A stretch of DNA of 64,000 nt from Mesorhizobium onobrychidis (lineage in GTDB: Bacteria; Pseudomonadota; Alphaproteobacteria; Rhizobiales; Rhizobiaceae): positions 5,375,501-5,439,500 of the forward strand of contig NZ_CP062229.1 of assembly GCF_024707545.1 (NCBI RefSeq). Reading direction: 5' to 3'. A program made the translations under genes and the position numbers. Below the pieces are notes generated by a model. That model saw only the letters and a program-made list of their open reading frames with translations, had not been told where the DNA came from and did no database searches. Below, one piece after another: positions 29,840 through 38,677 of this stretch (position 1 is the first letter of the stretch; each line of letters opens with the position of its first letter).

Positions 29840-29892
29840 ATATGATGATCCAAACACATTCGACCTTGGATGACAAATTTTCATATGATGAC
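29840..29892. promoter_or_regulatory. Two TCATATGA-like operator candidates upstream of gntR
   Basis: CATATGATGA occurs at 29840-29849 and again at 29882-29891 (preceded by T, giving TCATATGATGA at 29881-29891), 42 bases apart, in front of the gntR start. The same core recurs downstream of gntR at 30723 and 30743. Repetition of a palindromic core around a GntR gene suggests autoregulation. The rest of the 272-base gap (29682-29953) shows nothing else. Confidence 0.55.
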
Positions 29893-29953
29893 CTCGCTTT
29901 TACCCTGCGCCGGGAGTATGCAATGTCTTGACCCGGCAAAGTTTGGAGGACCC

Positions 29954-30706
29954 ATGCAGCAGGTCGAACATCGAACGTCCCGCAGGTCGTTCGTCTCTCA
30001 GGTTGCAGATGCTCTGCGCGGCCAGATCGAAGCCGGCTTCTATGCAGCTGGCGACAAATTGCCGACAGAACCCGCGCTCATTGACCGCTTCGGATTCAGC
30101 CGCACCGTGGTCCGGGAGGCCATTGCCGCCCTGCGCGCCGACGGGCTGGTGGAATCGCGGCAAGGCGCCGGCGTCTTCGTTCTCGGCCCGAAACCTGTCG
30201 ACGAGGGATTGAAGCTCTTCACCGACGAAACGAACAAGATCTCGGACATCATCGAAGAGCTCGAGTTGCGCATCGGCATCGAAGTCGAGGCAGCCGGCCT
30301 TGCCGCAGCCCGCAGTTCGCCGGCGCAGGAGGCCGAAATCGAGGCCCAGGTCGAAAGGTTCGCCGATCTCATGGCGCAAGGTGAACCCACCGACGAGGCG
30401 GACTTCCAGTTCCACCTGGCGATTGCCACTGCAACGAACAACGCCAGGTTCAAGGCATTCCTCGAACATGTCGGCCGGCGGATGATCCCGCGGGTGAAGT
30501 TCAAGACGATGATGGGCGGCGTCGACCCCTTGCCCAATCGCGACCATCCGATTCTGGAGGAGCACAGGGAAATCGCGGATGCGATTCTCGCCCGCGACCC
30601 GGAAAAGGCGCGCGAGGCGATGCGCCGCCATCTGGTGACGGGGATAAAGCGCTATCGCGCCCTGACCGTCCGGCGCTCGCCAAACCAAGACAAGACCGGC
30701 AGTTGA
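29954..30706 (+). CDS. GntR-family regulator, FadR subfamily
   Basis: 250 residues from the ATG preceded by GGAGGA; a 28-codon in-frame extension upstream covers the putative operator and is not family-like. Residues ~10-80 form the winged helix (VADALRGQIEAGFYAAGDKL, then LPTEPALIDRFGFSRTVVRE). Residues ~90-240 form the all-helical FCD ligand domain, which binds carboxylates through a metal site (Asp/His residues in DFQFHLAIA and DHPILEEHREI). It precedes the KdgD/ABC operon and probably senses its sugar-acid substrate. Confidence 0.92.
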   Translation: MQQVEHRTSRRSFVSQVADALRGQIEAGFYAAGDKLPTEPALIDRFGFSRTVVREAIAALRADGLVESRQGAGVFVLGPKPVDEGLKLFTDETNKISDIIEELELRIGIEVEAAGLAAARSSPAQEAEIEAQVERFADLMAQGEPTDEADFQFHLAIATATNNARFKAFLEHVGRRMIPRVKFKTMMGGVDPLPNRDHPILEEHREIADAILARDPEKAREAMRRHLVTGIKRYRALTVRRSPNQDKTGS

Positions 30707-30720
30707 CTCGTCCGTATACT

Positions 30721-30750
30721 CATCATATGAATCCAGGTGACATCATATTA
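30721..30750. promoter_or_regulatory. Two operator candidates ahead of the KdgD-ABC operon
   Basis: TCATATGA (30723-30730) and TCATATTA (30743-30750) stand exactly 20 bp apart, two helical turns, between the gntR stop and the KdgD start at 30770. They repeat the core found upstream of gntR. The position next to the start suggests repression of the operon by the GntR protein. Confidence 0.6.
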
Positions 30751-30769
30751 ATTTGTGGGATGAGTTCCT

Positions 30770-31675
30770 TTGTCGCCAGATGAAATCAAATCGCGTGTCG
30801 CTTCAGGGCTGCTGTCGTTTCCGGTCACACATTTCAACGAGGATTTCAGCCTCAATCTCGAAAGCTATCGCGCGCATGTGGCATGGCTCTCGGGGTTCGG
30901 TGCCGCTGCCCTGTTCGCTGCCGGCGGCACGGGCGAATTCTTCTCCCTGTCGCCGGAAGAGGTCGCCGATGTTACCCGCGCGGCCAAGGATGCCTCGGGA
31001 GACGTGCCTATCATCGCCGGCTGTGGCTACGGCACGGCGCTCGCCACGGAAATTGCTCGCCGTGCCGAGGCTGCGGGGGCCGACGGTCTTTTGCTTCTGC
31101 CGCATTATCTGATGGAAGCCTCGCAAGAGGGGATATTCCGGCATGTCAAAGCCGTTTGCGAATCCACCGGCCTCGGCGTCATCATCTACAATCGTGCGAA
31201 CTCGGTCGCCAATGCCGACACGGTTGCTCGCCTTGCTGACGCGTGCCCAAACCTCATCGGCTTCAAGGACGGCACAGGCAAGGTCGATCTTGTCCGCCAC
31301 GTCACCGCAAAGCTTGGCGATCGGCTCTGCTACATCGGTGGCATGCCCACGCATGAGCTGTTTGCCGAAGGCTTCAACGGCGCCGGAGTGACGACCTATT
31401 CCTCTGCGGTGTTCAACTTCGTGCCGAAATTGGCACAGCGCTTCTACAGGGCCATGCGGACAAGCGATCGCGCTGCGATGGAAGAAATCCTGCACAGCTT
31501 CTTCTTCCCCTTCGCGGCTTTGCGCGATCGCGAACAAGGCTATCCGGTGTCGATCATCAAGGCAGGCGTCGAACTCATAGGACGGACACCCGGCCCGCTC
31601 CGTCCGCCGCTGACGGATCTGAAGCCGCAGGAGAAAGACATGCTGCGCGGACTGATCGAGAAGATCGCCGCCTAG
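30770..31675 (+). CDS. 5-dehydro-4-deoxyglucarate dehydratase-like enzyme (KdgD, DapA superfamily)
   Basis: 301 residues, with a TTG start after GTGGGATGAG; no in-frame ATG is near. The sequence [15 protein letters not shown] and the [12 protein letters not shown] loop match KdgD, which turns 5-keto-4-deoxyglucarate into 2-oxoglutarate semialdehyde, water and CO2. The Schiff-base Lys166 is in GFKDGTGK, and the IIYNRANS block replaces the DapA Tyr region as in KdgD. It is the first gene of an operon with a complete peptide-type ABC transporter. The dehydrogenase that would finish the glucarate/galactarate route is not in the window. Specificity is inferred by family. Confidence 0.82.
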   Translation: MSPDEIKSRVASGLLSFPVTHFNEDFSLNLESYRAHVAWLSGFGAAALFAAGGTGEFFSLSPEEVADVTRAAKDASGDVPIIAGCGYGTALATEIARRAEAAGADGLLLLPHYLMEASQEGIFRHVKAVCESTGLGVIIYNRANSVANADTVARLADACPNLIGFKDGTGKVDLVRHVTAKLGDRLCYIGGMPTHELFAEGFNGAGVTTYSSAVFNFVPKLAQRFYRAMRTSDRAAMEEILHSFFFPFAALRDREQGYPVSIIKAGVELIGRTPGPLRPPLTDLKPQEKDMLRGLIEKIAA

Positions 31676-31783
31676 TTGCCGGGAGATCGGCAAATTGTCG
31701 GACGAACGGGACGAGGAGGTTCGTCCGTCGCCCGACAGCCAAAACGGAAGATCCCAAAACGGATGATCAAAGGGAGGAGAGAC

Positions 31784-33295
31784 ATGAATAGAAGCGTTCA
31801 TACGATTGCAGCTGTCGTGTTGATGACCGCTGCCGCGCCATCGGCTGTCGCACAAGATGCGGCGCAGGAAATCCGTATCGTCCTGCCGGAGCAGCCGGCC
31901 AATCTGGAGCCCTGCGGCACCATCATCACGAATGTCGGCCAGATACTCAGCCAAAACGTTGTTGAATCGTTGACCGTCATCGATCCGGTCAGCGGGCAAC
32001 CTCAGCCGAAACTGGCGACCGAGTGGACCAGCGTGGACCCGACGACCTGGCGGATCAAGCTGCGCGAGGGCGTGAAGTTCCAGGACGGAACGGAACTCAA
32101 CGCGGATGCGGTCGCATTCTCCATCAACAGGATGATCAGCGGCAAGATCACGTGCAGCAACATAGCGAAATTCGGCGATGCCAGGCTAACGCTGACGCCG
32201 GTCGACGACCTGACGGTCGAAATAAAGTCCGACAGGCCCGAGCCGATCATGCCGACGCTGTTGAGCGTGGTCATGATCGTCTCGCCGAAGACACCGGTCG
32301 ACCAGGCGGTGAACGATCCGGTCGGCACCGGCCCGTTCACGCTATCGACCTTTTCCCCGCAAACCGTAGTGCTCGACGCGTTCGACGGCTATTGGGGCAG
32401 GAAGCCGGAGATCACGAAGGCAACCTATGTCTGGCGGCCCGAATCATCGATTCGAGCGGCCATGGTCGAAACCGCGGAAGCCGACCTGACGCCGTCGATT
32501 GCCATCCAGGACGCCAGCAATCCGGAGACGGATTTCGCTTACCTGAACTCCGAAACCACCGCGATCCGTATCGATGCCGCCGAGCCGCCGCTCAATGATC
32601 TGCGCGTCCGCAAGGCGCTCAACCTGGCGATCGACTGGGAAGGTCTTGCCCAGCTGTTCGGCGACGATGTCAAGCGTGCGTCGCAGATGGTCGTCTCTGG
32701 GATCAACGGGCATGACGATGCGCTCAAGCCTTGGCCGTATGATCCGGAAGAGGCGAAAAAGCTCATCGAAGAGGCGCGCGCGGCGGGTGTCGCAGTCGAC
32801 ACCGAGATCAAGCTCATCGGGCGAAACGGCATCTATCCGAACGGCGCGGAAGCGATGGAGGCCATGATGACGATGTGGCGGGACGCTGGCCTCAACGTCA
32901 AGCTTACCATGCTCGATGTCGCCGACTGGTTGCGGTATCTGCAAAAGCCGTTCCCGTCGGAGCGCGGCCCCAATCTCCTGCAGATGATGCACGACAACAA
33001 CAAGGGCGATGCGGCCTTCACGGTTCCGATCTTCTACCGATCGAGCGGCAGCTACTCGACCGTGGCCGATCCGGCATTCGACAAGGAGATAGACGAGGCG
33101 CTGGCTGCGACCGGCGAACCCCGCACGAACAGCTTCAAGGCGATCTTCGGCAAGGCCCGCAACGAAGTGGTGGCGGACATCCCGATGTTCCACATGATCG
33201 GCTACACCCGTGTTGGCACCAGGCTGGAATGGAAGCCCGATATCACCACCAACAGCGAAATACCGCTGGCCAATATCGCTATCAAAAAAGACTGA
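31784..33295 (+). CDS. ABC transporter substrate-binding protein, family 5 (peptide type)
   Basis: 503 residues from the ATG with GGGAGGAGAG just upstream. A Sec signal peptide (MNRSVHTIAAVVLMTAAAP, cleaved near AVAQ-D) is followed by the SBP_bac_5 domain with its usual stretches (LATEWTSVDPTTWRIKLREG, GTGPFTL, DLRVRKALNLAID). It is a periplasmic receptor. Family 5 proteins bind oligopeptides, nickel, or oligosaccharides and opines; next to KdgD a sugar-acid or conjugate ligand is likely. It is encoded with two permeases and a fused ATPase. Confidence 0.9.
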   Translation: MNRSVHTIAAVVLMTAAAPSAVAQDAAQEIRIVLPEQPANLEPCGTIITNVGQILSQNVVESLTVIDPVSGQPQPKLATEWTSVDPTTWRIKLREGVKFQDGTELNADAVAFSINRMISGKITCSNIAKFGDARLTLTPVDDLTVEIKSDRPEPIMPTLLSVVMIVSPKTPVDQAVNDPVGTGPFTLSTFSPQTVVLDAFDGYWGRKPEITKATYVWRPESSIRAAMVETAEADLTPSIAIQDASNPETDFAYLNSETTAIRIDAAEPPLNDLRVRKALNLAIDWEGLAQLFGDDVKRASQMVVSGINGHDDALKPWPYDPEEAKKLIEEARAAGVAVDTEIKLIGRNGIYPNGAEAMEAMMTMWRDAGLNVKLTMLDVADWLRYLQKPFPSERGPNLLQMMHDNNKGDAAFTVPIFYRSSGSYSTVADPAFDKEIDEALAATGEPRTNSFKAIFGKARNEVVADIPMFHMIGYTRVGTRLEWKPDITTNSEIPLANIAIKKD

Positions 33296-33378
33296 GTGAT
33301 ACGGGGGCGCCGGGTCCGATCGTGATCCTGCGCGCCTGACCTGTTGCCTCCGTCGATATCCGTCCAAGGGCATCCCAA

Positions 33379-34293
33379 ATGATTACCTATCTTGGACGCC
33401 GGTCGTTCCACAGCATCCTGTCAGTCATAGGTCTGTTGACGCTGGTCTTTTTCCTGACACGGCTCACCGGCGATCCTTCCGCCTTGTACCTGCCTCTGGA
33501 CTCGACTGCGGAAGCTCGGGCCGCGTTCGCGCGGTTGAACGGCCTCGATCAGCCGATCTACTGGCAGTTTCTGGAATATCTGCGCGATCTTCTGCAGCTG
33601 GATTTCGGTGAATCGCTGCGCCAGAACCGCTCGGCGATGCAGGTCGCGCTTGAGGCGTTCCCGGAAACGCTGAAGCTTGCCGCCGTCGCGATCACGCTGT
33701 CGACCGCTTTGGCTATCCTTGTCGGCTCTCTTGCGGCCGCGCGGCCAGGCAGCATGTTCGACCGTATCGCCAGCCTCGTCTCCCTGGCCGGCGCAAGCGC
33801 GCCGGATTTTTGGGTCGCCATCGTCGGCATCCTTATTTTCGCTGTGGGGCTCGGGCTCTTGCCGACATCCGGCACCGGAAGCTGGGCGCATTGGATCATG
33901 CCCACCTTCGTGCTGATGCTTCGTCCCTTCGGTCTCCTGGTGCAGGTCGTGCGCGGAACCATGCTAGCCGCGCTTGCCTCTCCATACATCAAGACCGCAA
34001 GGGCCAAGGGCCTGCCCCGACAGAAGATCATCTTCGGGCATGCGCTTCGCAATTCGCTGCTGCCCGTCGTCACGGTCGTCGGCGACCTGGCGACCAGTCT
34101 GGTCAACGGCGCCGTCGTCGTGGAGTCGATATTCGGCTGGCCCGGCATCGGCAAGCTGATGATCGACTCGATCATCCAGCGCGATTTTGCCGTCGTCCAG
34201 TCGACCATTCTGGTGACGGCAACCGCCATCTTCATCCTGAACATAGCGATCGACCTGCTCTACGCGGTTCTCGATCCGCGCATCCGGTACTGA
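33379..34293 (+). CDS. ABC transporter permease, DppB type
   Basis: 304 residues with an N-terminal anchor helix (RRSFHSILSVIGLLTLVFFL) and the DppB/OppB fold of six membrane helices. The ATPase-contact EAA loop is recognisable near YIKTARAKGLPRQKII. It is the first of two permeases in the KdgD operon; the second starts 3 bases after its stop. Confidence 0.92.
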   Translation: MITYLGRRSFHSILSVIGLLTLVFFLTRLTGDPSALYLPLDSTAEARAAFARLNGLDQPIYWQFLEYLRDLLQLDFGESLRQNRSAMQVALEAFPETLKLAAVAITLSTALAILVGSLAAARPGSMFDRIASLVSLAGASAPDFWVAIVGILIFAVGLGLLPTSGTGSWAHWIMPTFVLMLRPFGLLVQVVRGTMLAALASPYIKTARAKGLPRQKIIFGHALRNSLLPVVTVVGDLATSLVNGAVVVESIFGWPGIGKLMIDSIIQRDFAVVQSTILVTATAIFILNIAIDLLYAVLDPRIRY

Positions 34294-34296
34294 GCC

Positions 34297-35217
34297 ATGA
34301 CGATCATCACCCCCGACACCAAGCCGGCCGTTCCAGGCAGCGGCAGCATGCTTCTCGCCTATTTGAAGCGCGACAAGCTTGCGCTCGCCGCCGCTATTTT
34401 CCTGGCGATCGTCGTCATCGCGGCGGTCTTCGGCCCGTGGCTGGTGGGCGACGCCGCATCGCGGCTGGGGCTGCGCCAGCGCAACCTCGCCCCCTTCTCG
34501 CTGGCCAGCGGCTGGATCTACGTCCTTGGCGCCGACACCCTCGGCCGGCCCATCCTGGCCAGGCTGATTGTCGGTGCGCAGAATACGTTCGGCATTGCCG
34601 CGGCGGCGGTGTTCGCGTCCATGCTGGTCGGCGGAACACTCGGCCTGATAGCGGGCTATTCGGAGCGCTGGTACAGTCATCTCATTCTGCGCCTGGCCGA
34701 TGTGGTCATGAGCTTTCCCTCGCTGCTGTTGGCGCTCATCGTGCTCTACACACTGGGCCCGAGCATCACCAACCTGGTGATCGTTCTCGCCGTCACGCGC
34801 ATGCCGATCTACCTCAGAACGGCGCGCGCAGAGGTATTGGAGTTGCGCGAGCGCATGTTCGTGAGCGCGGCGCGAGCCATGGGTGCGAAGCCGGCCCGGA
34901 TCATCGTCCGGCATATGGCACCCCTCGTCCTGCCGACACTGGTGACGATTTCCGCCATTGATTTCGCGACCGTCATTTTATCGGAATCGGCGCTGAGTTT
35001 CCTTGGCCTCGGCATTCAGCCACCTGACTTTACCTGGGGTGCAATGGTGGCGAACGGCCGCGGCTATCTCGCGACCGCCTGGTGGATCGCATTCTGGCCA
35101 GGTCTCGCAATCATGCTGACGACGCTGTCGCTCAACATCCTCTCGAACTGGGCGCGCACCGTCGCTGATCCGCAACAACGCTGGCGCCTTCAGACATTGC
35201 GAAAAGCTGTCCGATGA
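34297..35217 (+). CDS. ABC transporter permease, DppC type
   Basis: 306 residues, six predicted membrane helices, with the EAA-loop stretch RMFVSAARAMGAKPARII typical of DppC. The N-terminal tail is longer and precedes the first helix (LALAAAIFLAIVVIAAVF), as in the family. It overlaps the ATPase start by 4 bases (ATGA), supporting one transcript. Confidence 0.92.
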   Translation: MTIITPDTKPAVPGSGSMLLAYLKRDKLALAAAIFLAIVVIAAVFGPWLVGDAASRLGLRQRNLAPFSLASGWIYVLGADTLGRPILARLIVGAQNTFGIAAAAVFASMLVGGTLGLIAGYSERWYSHLILRLADVVMSFPSLLLALIVLYTLGPSITNLVIVLAVTRMPIYLRTARAEVLELRERMFVSAARAMGAKPARIIVRHMAPLVLPTLVTISAIDFATVILSESALSFLGLGIQPPDFTWGAMVANGRGYLATAWWIAFWPGLAIMLTTLSLNILSNWARTVADPQQRWRLQTLRKAVR

Positions 35218-36854
35218 GCAACGCGACCATTCTCAAAGTCGAGGGCCTGACCGTCGATTTCCTTTCTGACGATGAGCCAGTACGCGCCGTCGACGACGTC
35301 TCGTTCCATATCAGCCGTGGCGAAACGCTCGTGATCCTCGGCGAAAGCGGTTCGGGAAAAAGCGTCAGCACCAGCACGGTGATGGATCTCGTCGACTGTC
35401 CGCCAGGCGATATCGTGGCCGGCTCCTGCCTCTTCGATGGCATCGAACTCTCGGGCCTCGGCGCGGAGGCGCGCAGAAGCATCAACGGCCGCAGGATTGC
35501 GATGATCTTTCAGGATCCGCTCGCCTACCTGAACCCCGTCTATACGGTGGGGCGCCAGATCGAGGAGGTCTATCAGAGCCACGGCGCGGGAGCCGGCAAG
35601 GACGCACGCGCCAAGACGATAGAACTGCTTCGGCGCGTCGGCATTCCAGAGCCGGAAAACCGCGTCGACTTCTATCCGCATCAGTTCTCGGGCGGACAAC
35701 GTCAGCGTGTGATGATTGCCATGGCGATCGCGCTGAAACCGGACATCCTGATCGCCGATGAGCCGACGACCGCTCTGGACGTCAGCGTGCAAGCGCAGAT
35801 TCTCGATCTGCTGCGCGATCTCCAGCGCGAGACCGGCATGGCGTTGATCATGATCACCCATGACCTCGAAGTCGCCGCGTCAATGGCGGACCGGATTATC
35901 GTCATGAACGGCGGCAAGGTTGTCGAGGCAGGCATCGCCAAGGAGGTCTTCAGCAACCCGCAGCACGCCTATACGCGCCGCCTCATCTCCGCCCTGCCCC
36001 ACGGCAACGCAGCGGAGGCGCCGAACAAGCGTTCGACGACGATCGCCGACAAGACCCTGCTCAAGGTGGAACATCTCACCAAGCACTATGTGCTTGCTTC
36101 CGGAGCCTTCAGCAGCAAGCGGACGTTCAAGGCGGTGGACGACATAAGCTTCGAGGTCAGGAGAGGAGAAACGCTCGGCATCGTCGGCGAGTCGGGCTCC
36201 GGCAAATCGAGCGTCGCACGCATGCTGTTGGGGCTGAACGAGCCAAGCGCCGGCAAGGCTGTCTTTGCCGGTGAAAACATCTTCGAAATGAACGAGAAGC
36301 GTCTTATGGCGTTTCGGCGCAAGGTCCAGATGGTCTTCCAGGATCCATACGGATCGATGAACCCGCGCATGCGCGTTTACTCCATCATTTCCGAACCCTG
36401 GGTGATCCACCGCGATATCCTGTCGAAGAACAGGTGGAAGGCTCGAGTGGCTGAGCTCCTGGAATTGGTGGGGCTGTTGCCGGAGCACGCCGACCGCTAC
36501 CCGCACCAGTTTTCCGGCGGCCAGCGTCAGCGCATCGCCATTGCGCGCGCGCTTGCGAGCGAGCCCGAACTGATCGTCTGCGACGAGGCGGTTTCCGCGC
36601 TCGACGTCTCTATCCAGGCGCAGGTGATCGACCTTCTGGCCGACCTTAGGACCCGGCTTAGCCTCTCATTTATTTTCATCACACACGACCTGCCGATCGT
36701 GCGCCATTTTGCGGACCGGATCATGGTCATGAAAGACGGAAGGATTGTCGAGGAAGGCCAAACCTCGGCGCTGTTCGGGGCGCCTCGCCACGAATATACG
36801 CAGAGCCTGTTGCAGGCTGTGCCTAAGCCCAAATGGCTTACGCAAGCTCAATAG
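35214..36854 (+). CDS. ABC transporter ATP-binding protein, fused DppD-DppF type
   Basis: 546 residues with two complete nucleotide-binding domains. Domain 1 has Walker A GESGSGKS, signature SGGQRQRV and Walker [13 protein letters not shown]; domain 2 has [25 protein letters not shown] and LIVCDEAVSALD. The fusion replaces the separate DppD and DppF proteins seen in the second system of this window. The C-terminal Cys-rich oligopeptide HPY motif of DppD/F is absent. It energises the KdgD-linked transporter. Confidence 0.93.
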   Translation: MSNATILKVEGLTVDFLSDDEPVRAVDDVSFHISRGETLVILGESGSGKSVSTSTVMDLVDCPPGDIVAGSCLFDGIELSGLGAEARRSINGRRIAMIFQDPLAYLNPVYTVGRQIEEVYQSHGAGAGKDARAKTIELLRRVGIPEPENRVDFYPHQFSGGQRQRVMIAMAIALKPDILIADEPTTALDVSVQAQILDLLRDLQRETGMALIMITHDLEVAASMADRIIVMNGGKVVEAGIAKEVFSNPQHAYTRRLISALPHGNAAEAPNKRSTTIADKTLLKVEHLTKHYVLASGAFSSKRTFKAVDDISFEVRRGETLGIVGESGSGKSSVARMLLGLNEPSAGKAVFAGENIFEMNEKRLMAFRRKVQMVFQDPYGSMNPRMRVYSIISEPWVIHRDILSKNRWKARVAELLELVGLLPEHADRYPHQFSGGQRQRIAIARALASEPELIVCDEAVSALDVSIQAQVIDLLADLRTRLSLSFIFITHDLPIVRHFADRIMVMKDGRIVEEGQTSALFGAPRHEYTQSLLQAVPKPKWLTQAQ

Positions 36855-37185
36855 TCCGGGCGATGCGCGAGCGACGTCTTGTCGATGCCAACCGCGCGTC
36901 GCGGAGACTTCTGCACCGGCCCGGATTTCATCCTCCCGCAGTCAGCCTTTGAATAGCCGAACGTCAGGCTCGAACGGATCGACTCGTACGATTTTGATTC
37001 GGGCCGCGGCAGGATGACGAGAATTGATGAGCATTGTGATCTGGTCCGCCCGAGATCGGCTGACGGAACAAAGAACAGAGCAGCGGCGACGCTGTTCAGC
37101 CACTCATTGCCGAGCTGAATCCGCCGACTTGAGTCGGCGGATTGTTCGGCACTATGATCAAACCGCACTGCCGGAGGATCTGCCG
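36855..37185. other. 331-base intergenic region with a strong hairpin before the deaminase gene
   Basis: No gene is supported here on either strand. A perfect 11-bp inverted repeat AATCCGCCGAC (37118-37128) / GTCGGCGGATT (37133-37143) with loop TTGA lies 42 bases before the deaminase ATG. Flanking GCCGA (37109-37113) and TCGGC (37146-37150) could extend the stem across a small internal loop. There is no U-run on the plus strand, so it is either a weak terminator of the ABC operon or a regulatory structure in the deaminase leader. Confidence 0.6.
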
Positions 37186-37674
37186 ATGCCACAACGCCCG
37201 TATGATGAGCGCCTGCTCCGTCAGGCGTTCGAAGTCGCGCGCAAGGCCCGCGATGCTGGCGAACATCCCTTTGGTTCGCTCCTCGCTGACAAAGACGGCA
37301 ATGTGTTGCGCGAGCAACTCAACGGTTACAAATCCGGAGGGGGCGACCGCACCGCTCATGCCGAAAGGCTGCTGGCCTCGTGGGCGGGGATGAATTTCAG
37401 TCTCGAAAAGCTGGCCTCCTGCACACTCTACACTTCGGCCGAACCTTGCGCGATGTGCTCCGGGACAATCTATTGGGCGGGCATCGGAAGGGTCGTCTTT
37501 GGGCAGTGCGAACATGACGTCAAAGGGTTGACGGGTGCACACGTCGAGAATCCCACACTCGACCTCCCATGCACGATCGTTTTCGAAGCTGGGCAGCGTC
37601 CGACTGAAGTCGTCGGCCCGCTGCTTGCCGATGAAGCGGCGCAACTCCACGCCGATTTCTGGGAAGACAAGTAG
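37186..37674 (+). CDS. Nucleoside/nucleobase deaminase (cytidine deaminase-like fold)
   Basis: 162 residues from the ATG preceded by GGAGG. The zinc site is complete: His58 and catalytic Glu60 in TAHAERLL, Cys88 and Cys91 in EPCAMCSG. The N-terminus (LRQAFEVARKARDAGEHPFG) and the length match guanine deaminase/TadA-like nucleoside deaminases rather than TadA itself, which modifies tRNA. It would deaminate guanine or a related purine. It stands alone between two ABC operons and has a hairpin in its leader. Confidence 0.85.
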   Translation: MPQRPYDERLLRQAFEVARKARDAGEHPFGSLLADKDGNVLREQLNGYKSGGGDRTAHAERLLASWAGMNFSLEKLASCTLYTSAEPCAMCSGTIYWAGIGRVVFGQCEHDVKGLTGAHVENPTLDLPCTIVFEAGQRPTEVVGPLLADEAAQLHADFWEDK

Positions 37675-37706
37675 CTCAATTGGCGCGCGCGGAAAACGAG
37701 TGAGTG

Positions 37707-38675
37707 CTAGGCGATGTCGTCGCGAATGCAGGCCTTCAGATGGCCATCGGACGTTGTTCCCCGCAATGGCGGGACGATGCCGGCGCAAGCATCCAGCGCA
37801 ACCGGGCAACGGGTTCGGAAAACACACCCGGTTGGCGGATTTGCCGGGCTTGGAATGTCGCCCTTCAGCACCTGCCGGCCCTGCTTGGCCAGCGGGTCGA
37901 GCGAGGGAATGGCCGAGAGCAGCGCGCGCGTATAGGGATGCTGGGGCCGGGCATAGAGCGCGGCAGCAGGCGCGACTTCCATGATCCGGCCGAGGTAGAG
38001 AACGATCACCGTGTCGCAGATATATTCGACGACGGCCAGGTCATGCGAAATGAACAGCATGGTCAGACCGAGCCGGACCTGCAGGTCGCGCAAAAGATTT
38101 ATGATCTGCGCCTGGATCGAGACATCGAGGGCAGAGACCGGTTCGTCGGCGACGATGAATTCGGGTTCGAGCGTAAGCGCGCGGGCGATGCCGATGCGCT
38201 GACGCTGCCCGCCCGAAAATTCGTGGGCGTAGCGGTCATAGGCATCGACTGGCAACTCGACCGAAGCAAGTGCCTTCTCCGCCCTCGCCCGCCGCTCGCG
38301 CCTGTTGCCGATGCCCTGAATATCCAGGCCTTCGGTCAGGATCTGCCCGATGGTCATGCGCGGCGACAGACTGGCGAACGGATCCTGGAAAATATACTGC
38401 ATCTTGCGGCGCTGACGAGCCAGGGGGCCGGCGCCCAGCTTGGTGATATCGACGCCGTCAAACCTTATTTCGCCGGACGTCGGCTCGATGAGACGCAGTA
38501 CCGAGCGGCCGATCGTGGTCTTGCCCGATCCGGATTCGCCGACGAGGCCGACCACCTGGCCGCGCGCGATATCGAAGGAAATATCTTCCAGCGCCCTGAC
38601 GACGGGACCGCGCGAGAACGCCGTCGGCGCAAAGTGCTTGGTCAGGTTCCTGACCGAAAGGAAGGGAGCGTCCAC
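37707..38675 (-). CDS. ABC transporter ATP-binding protein, DppF type
   Basis: 322 residues from the GTG at 38675, two bases after the stop of the preceding ATPase gene; reading further upstream would run into that gene out of frame. Walker A GESGSGKTT, signature SGGQRQRIGIARAL, Walker B EFIVADEPVSALD, and the C-terminal oligopeptide HPY Cys motif (GCVFRTRC ... LKACI) are all present. It is the last gene of the seven-gene minus-strand operon beginning with gntR at 44929. Confidence 0.92.
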   Translation of the reverse strand: MDAPFLSVRNLTKHFAPTAFSRGPVVRALEDISFDIARGQVVGLVGESGSGKTTIGRSVLRLIEPTSGEIRFDGVDITKLGAGPLARQRRKMQYIFQDPFASLSPRMTIGQILTEGLDIQGIGNRRERRARAEKALASVELPVDAYDRYAHEFSGGQRQRIGIARALTLEPEFIVADEPVSALDVSIQAQIINLLRDLQVRLGLTMLFISHDLAVVEYICDTVIVLYLGRIMEVAPAAALYARPQHPYTRALLSAIPSLDPLAKQGRQVLKGDIPSPANPPTGCVFRTRCPVALDACAGIVPPLRGTTSDGHLKACIRDDIA

Positions 38676-38677
38676 TG

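Noticed and set aside
36848..37192. Minus-strand frame of 114 codons between the ABC operon and the deaminase gene
   Set aside because: No start signal, no recognisable family, and it spans the hairpin. It may hold a gene relic but nothing supports it.
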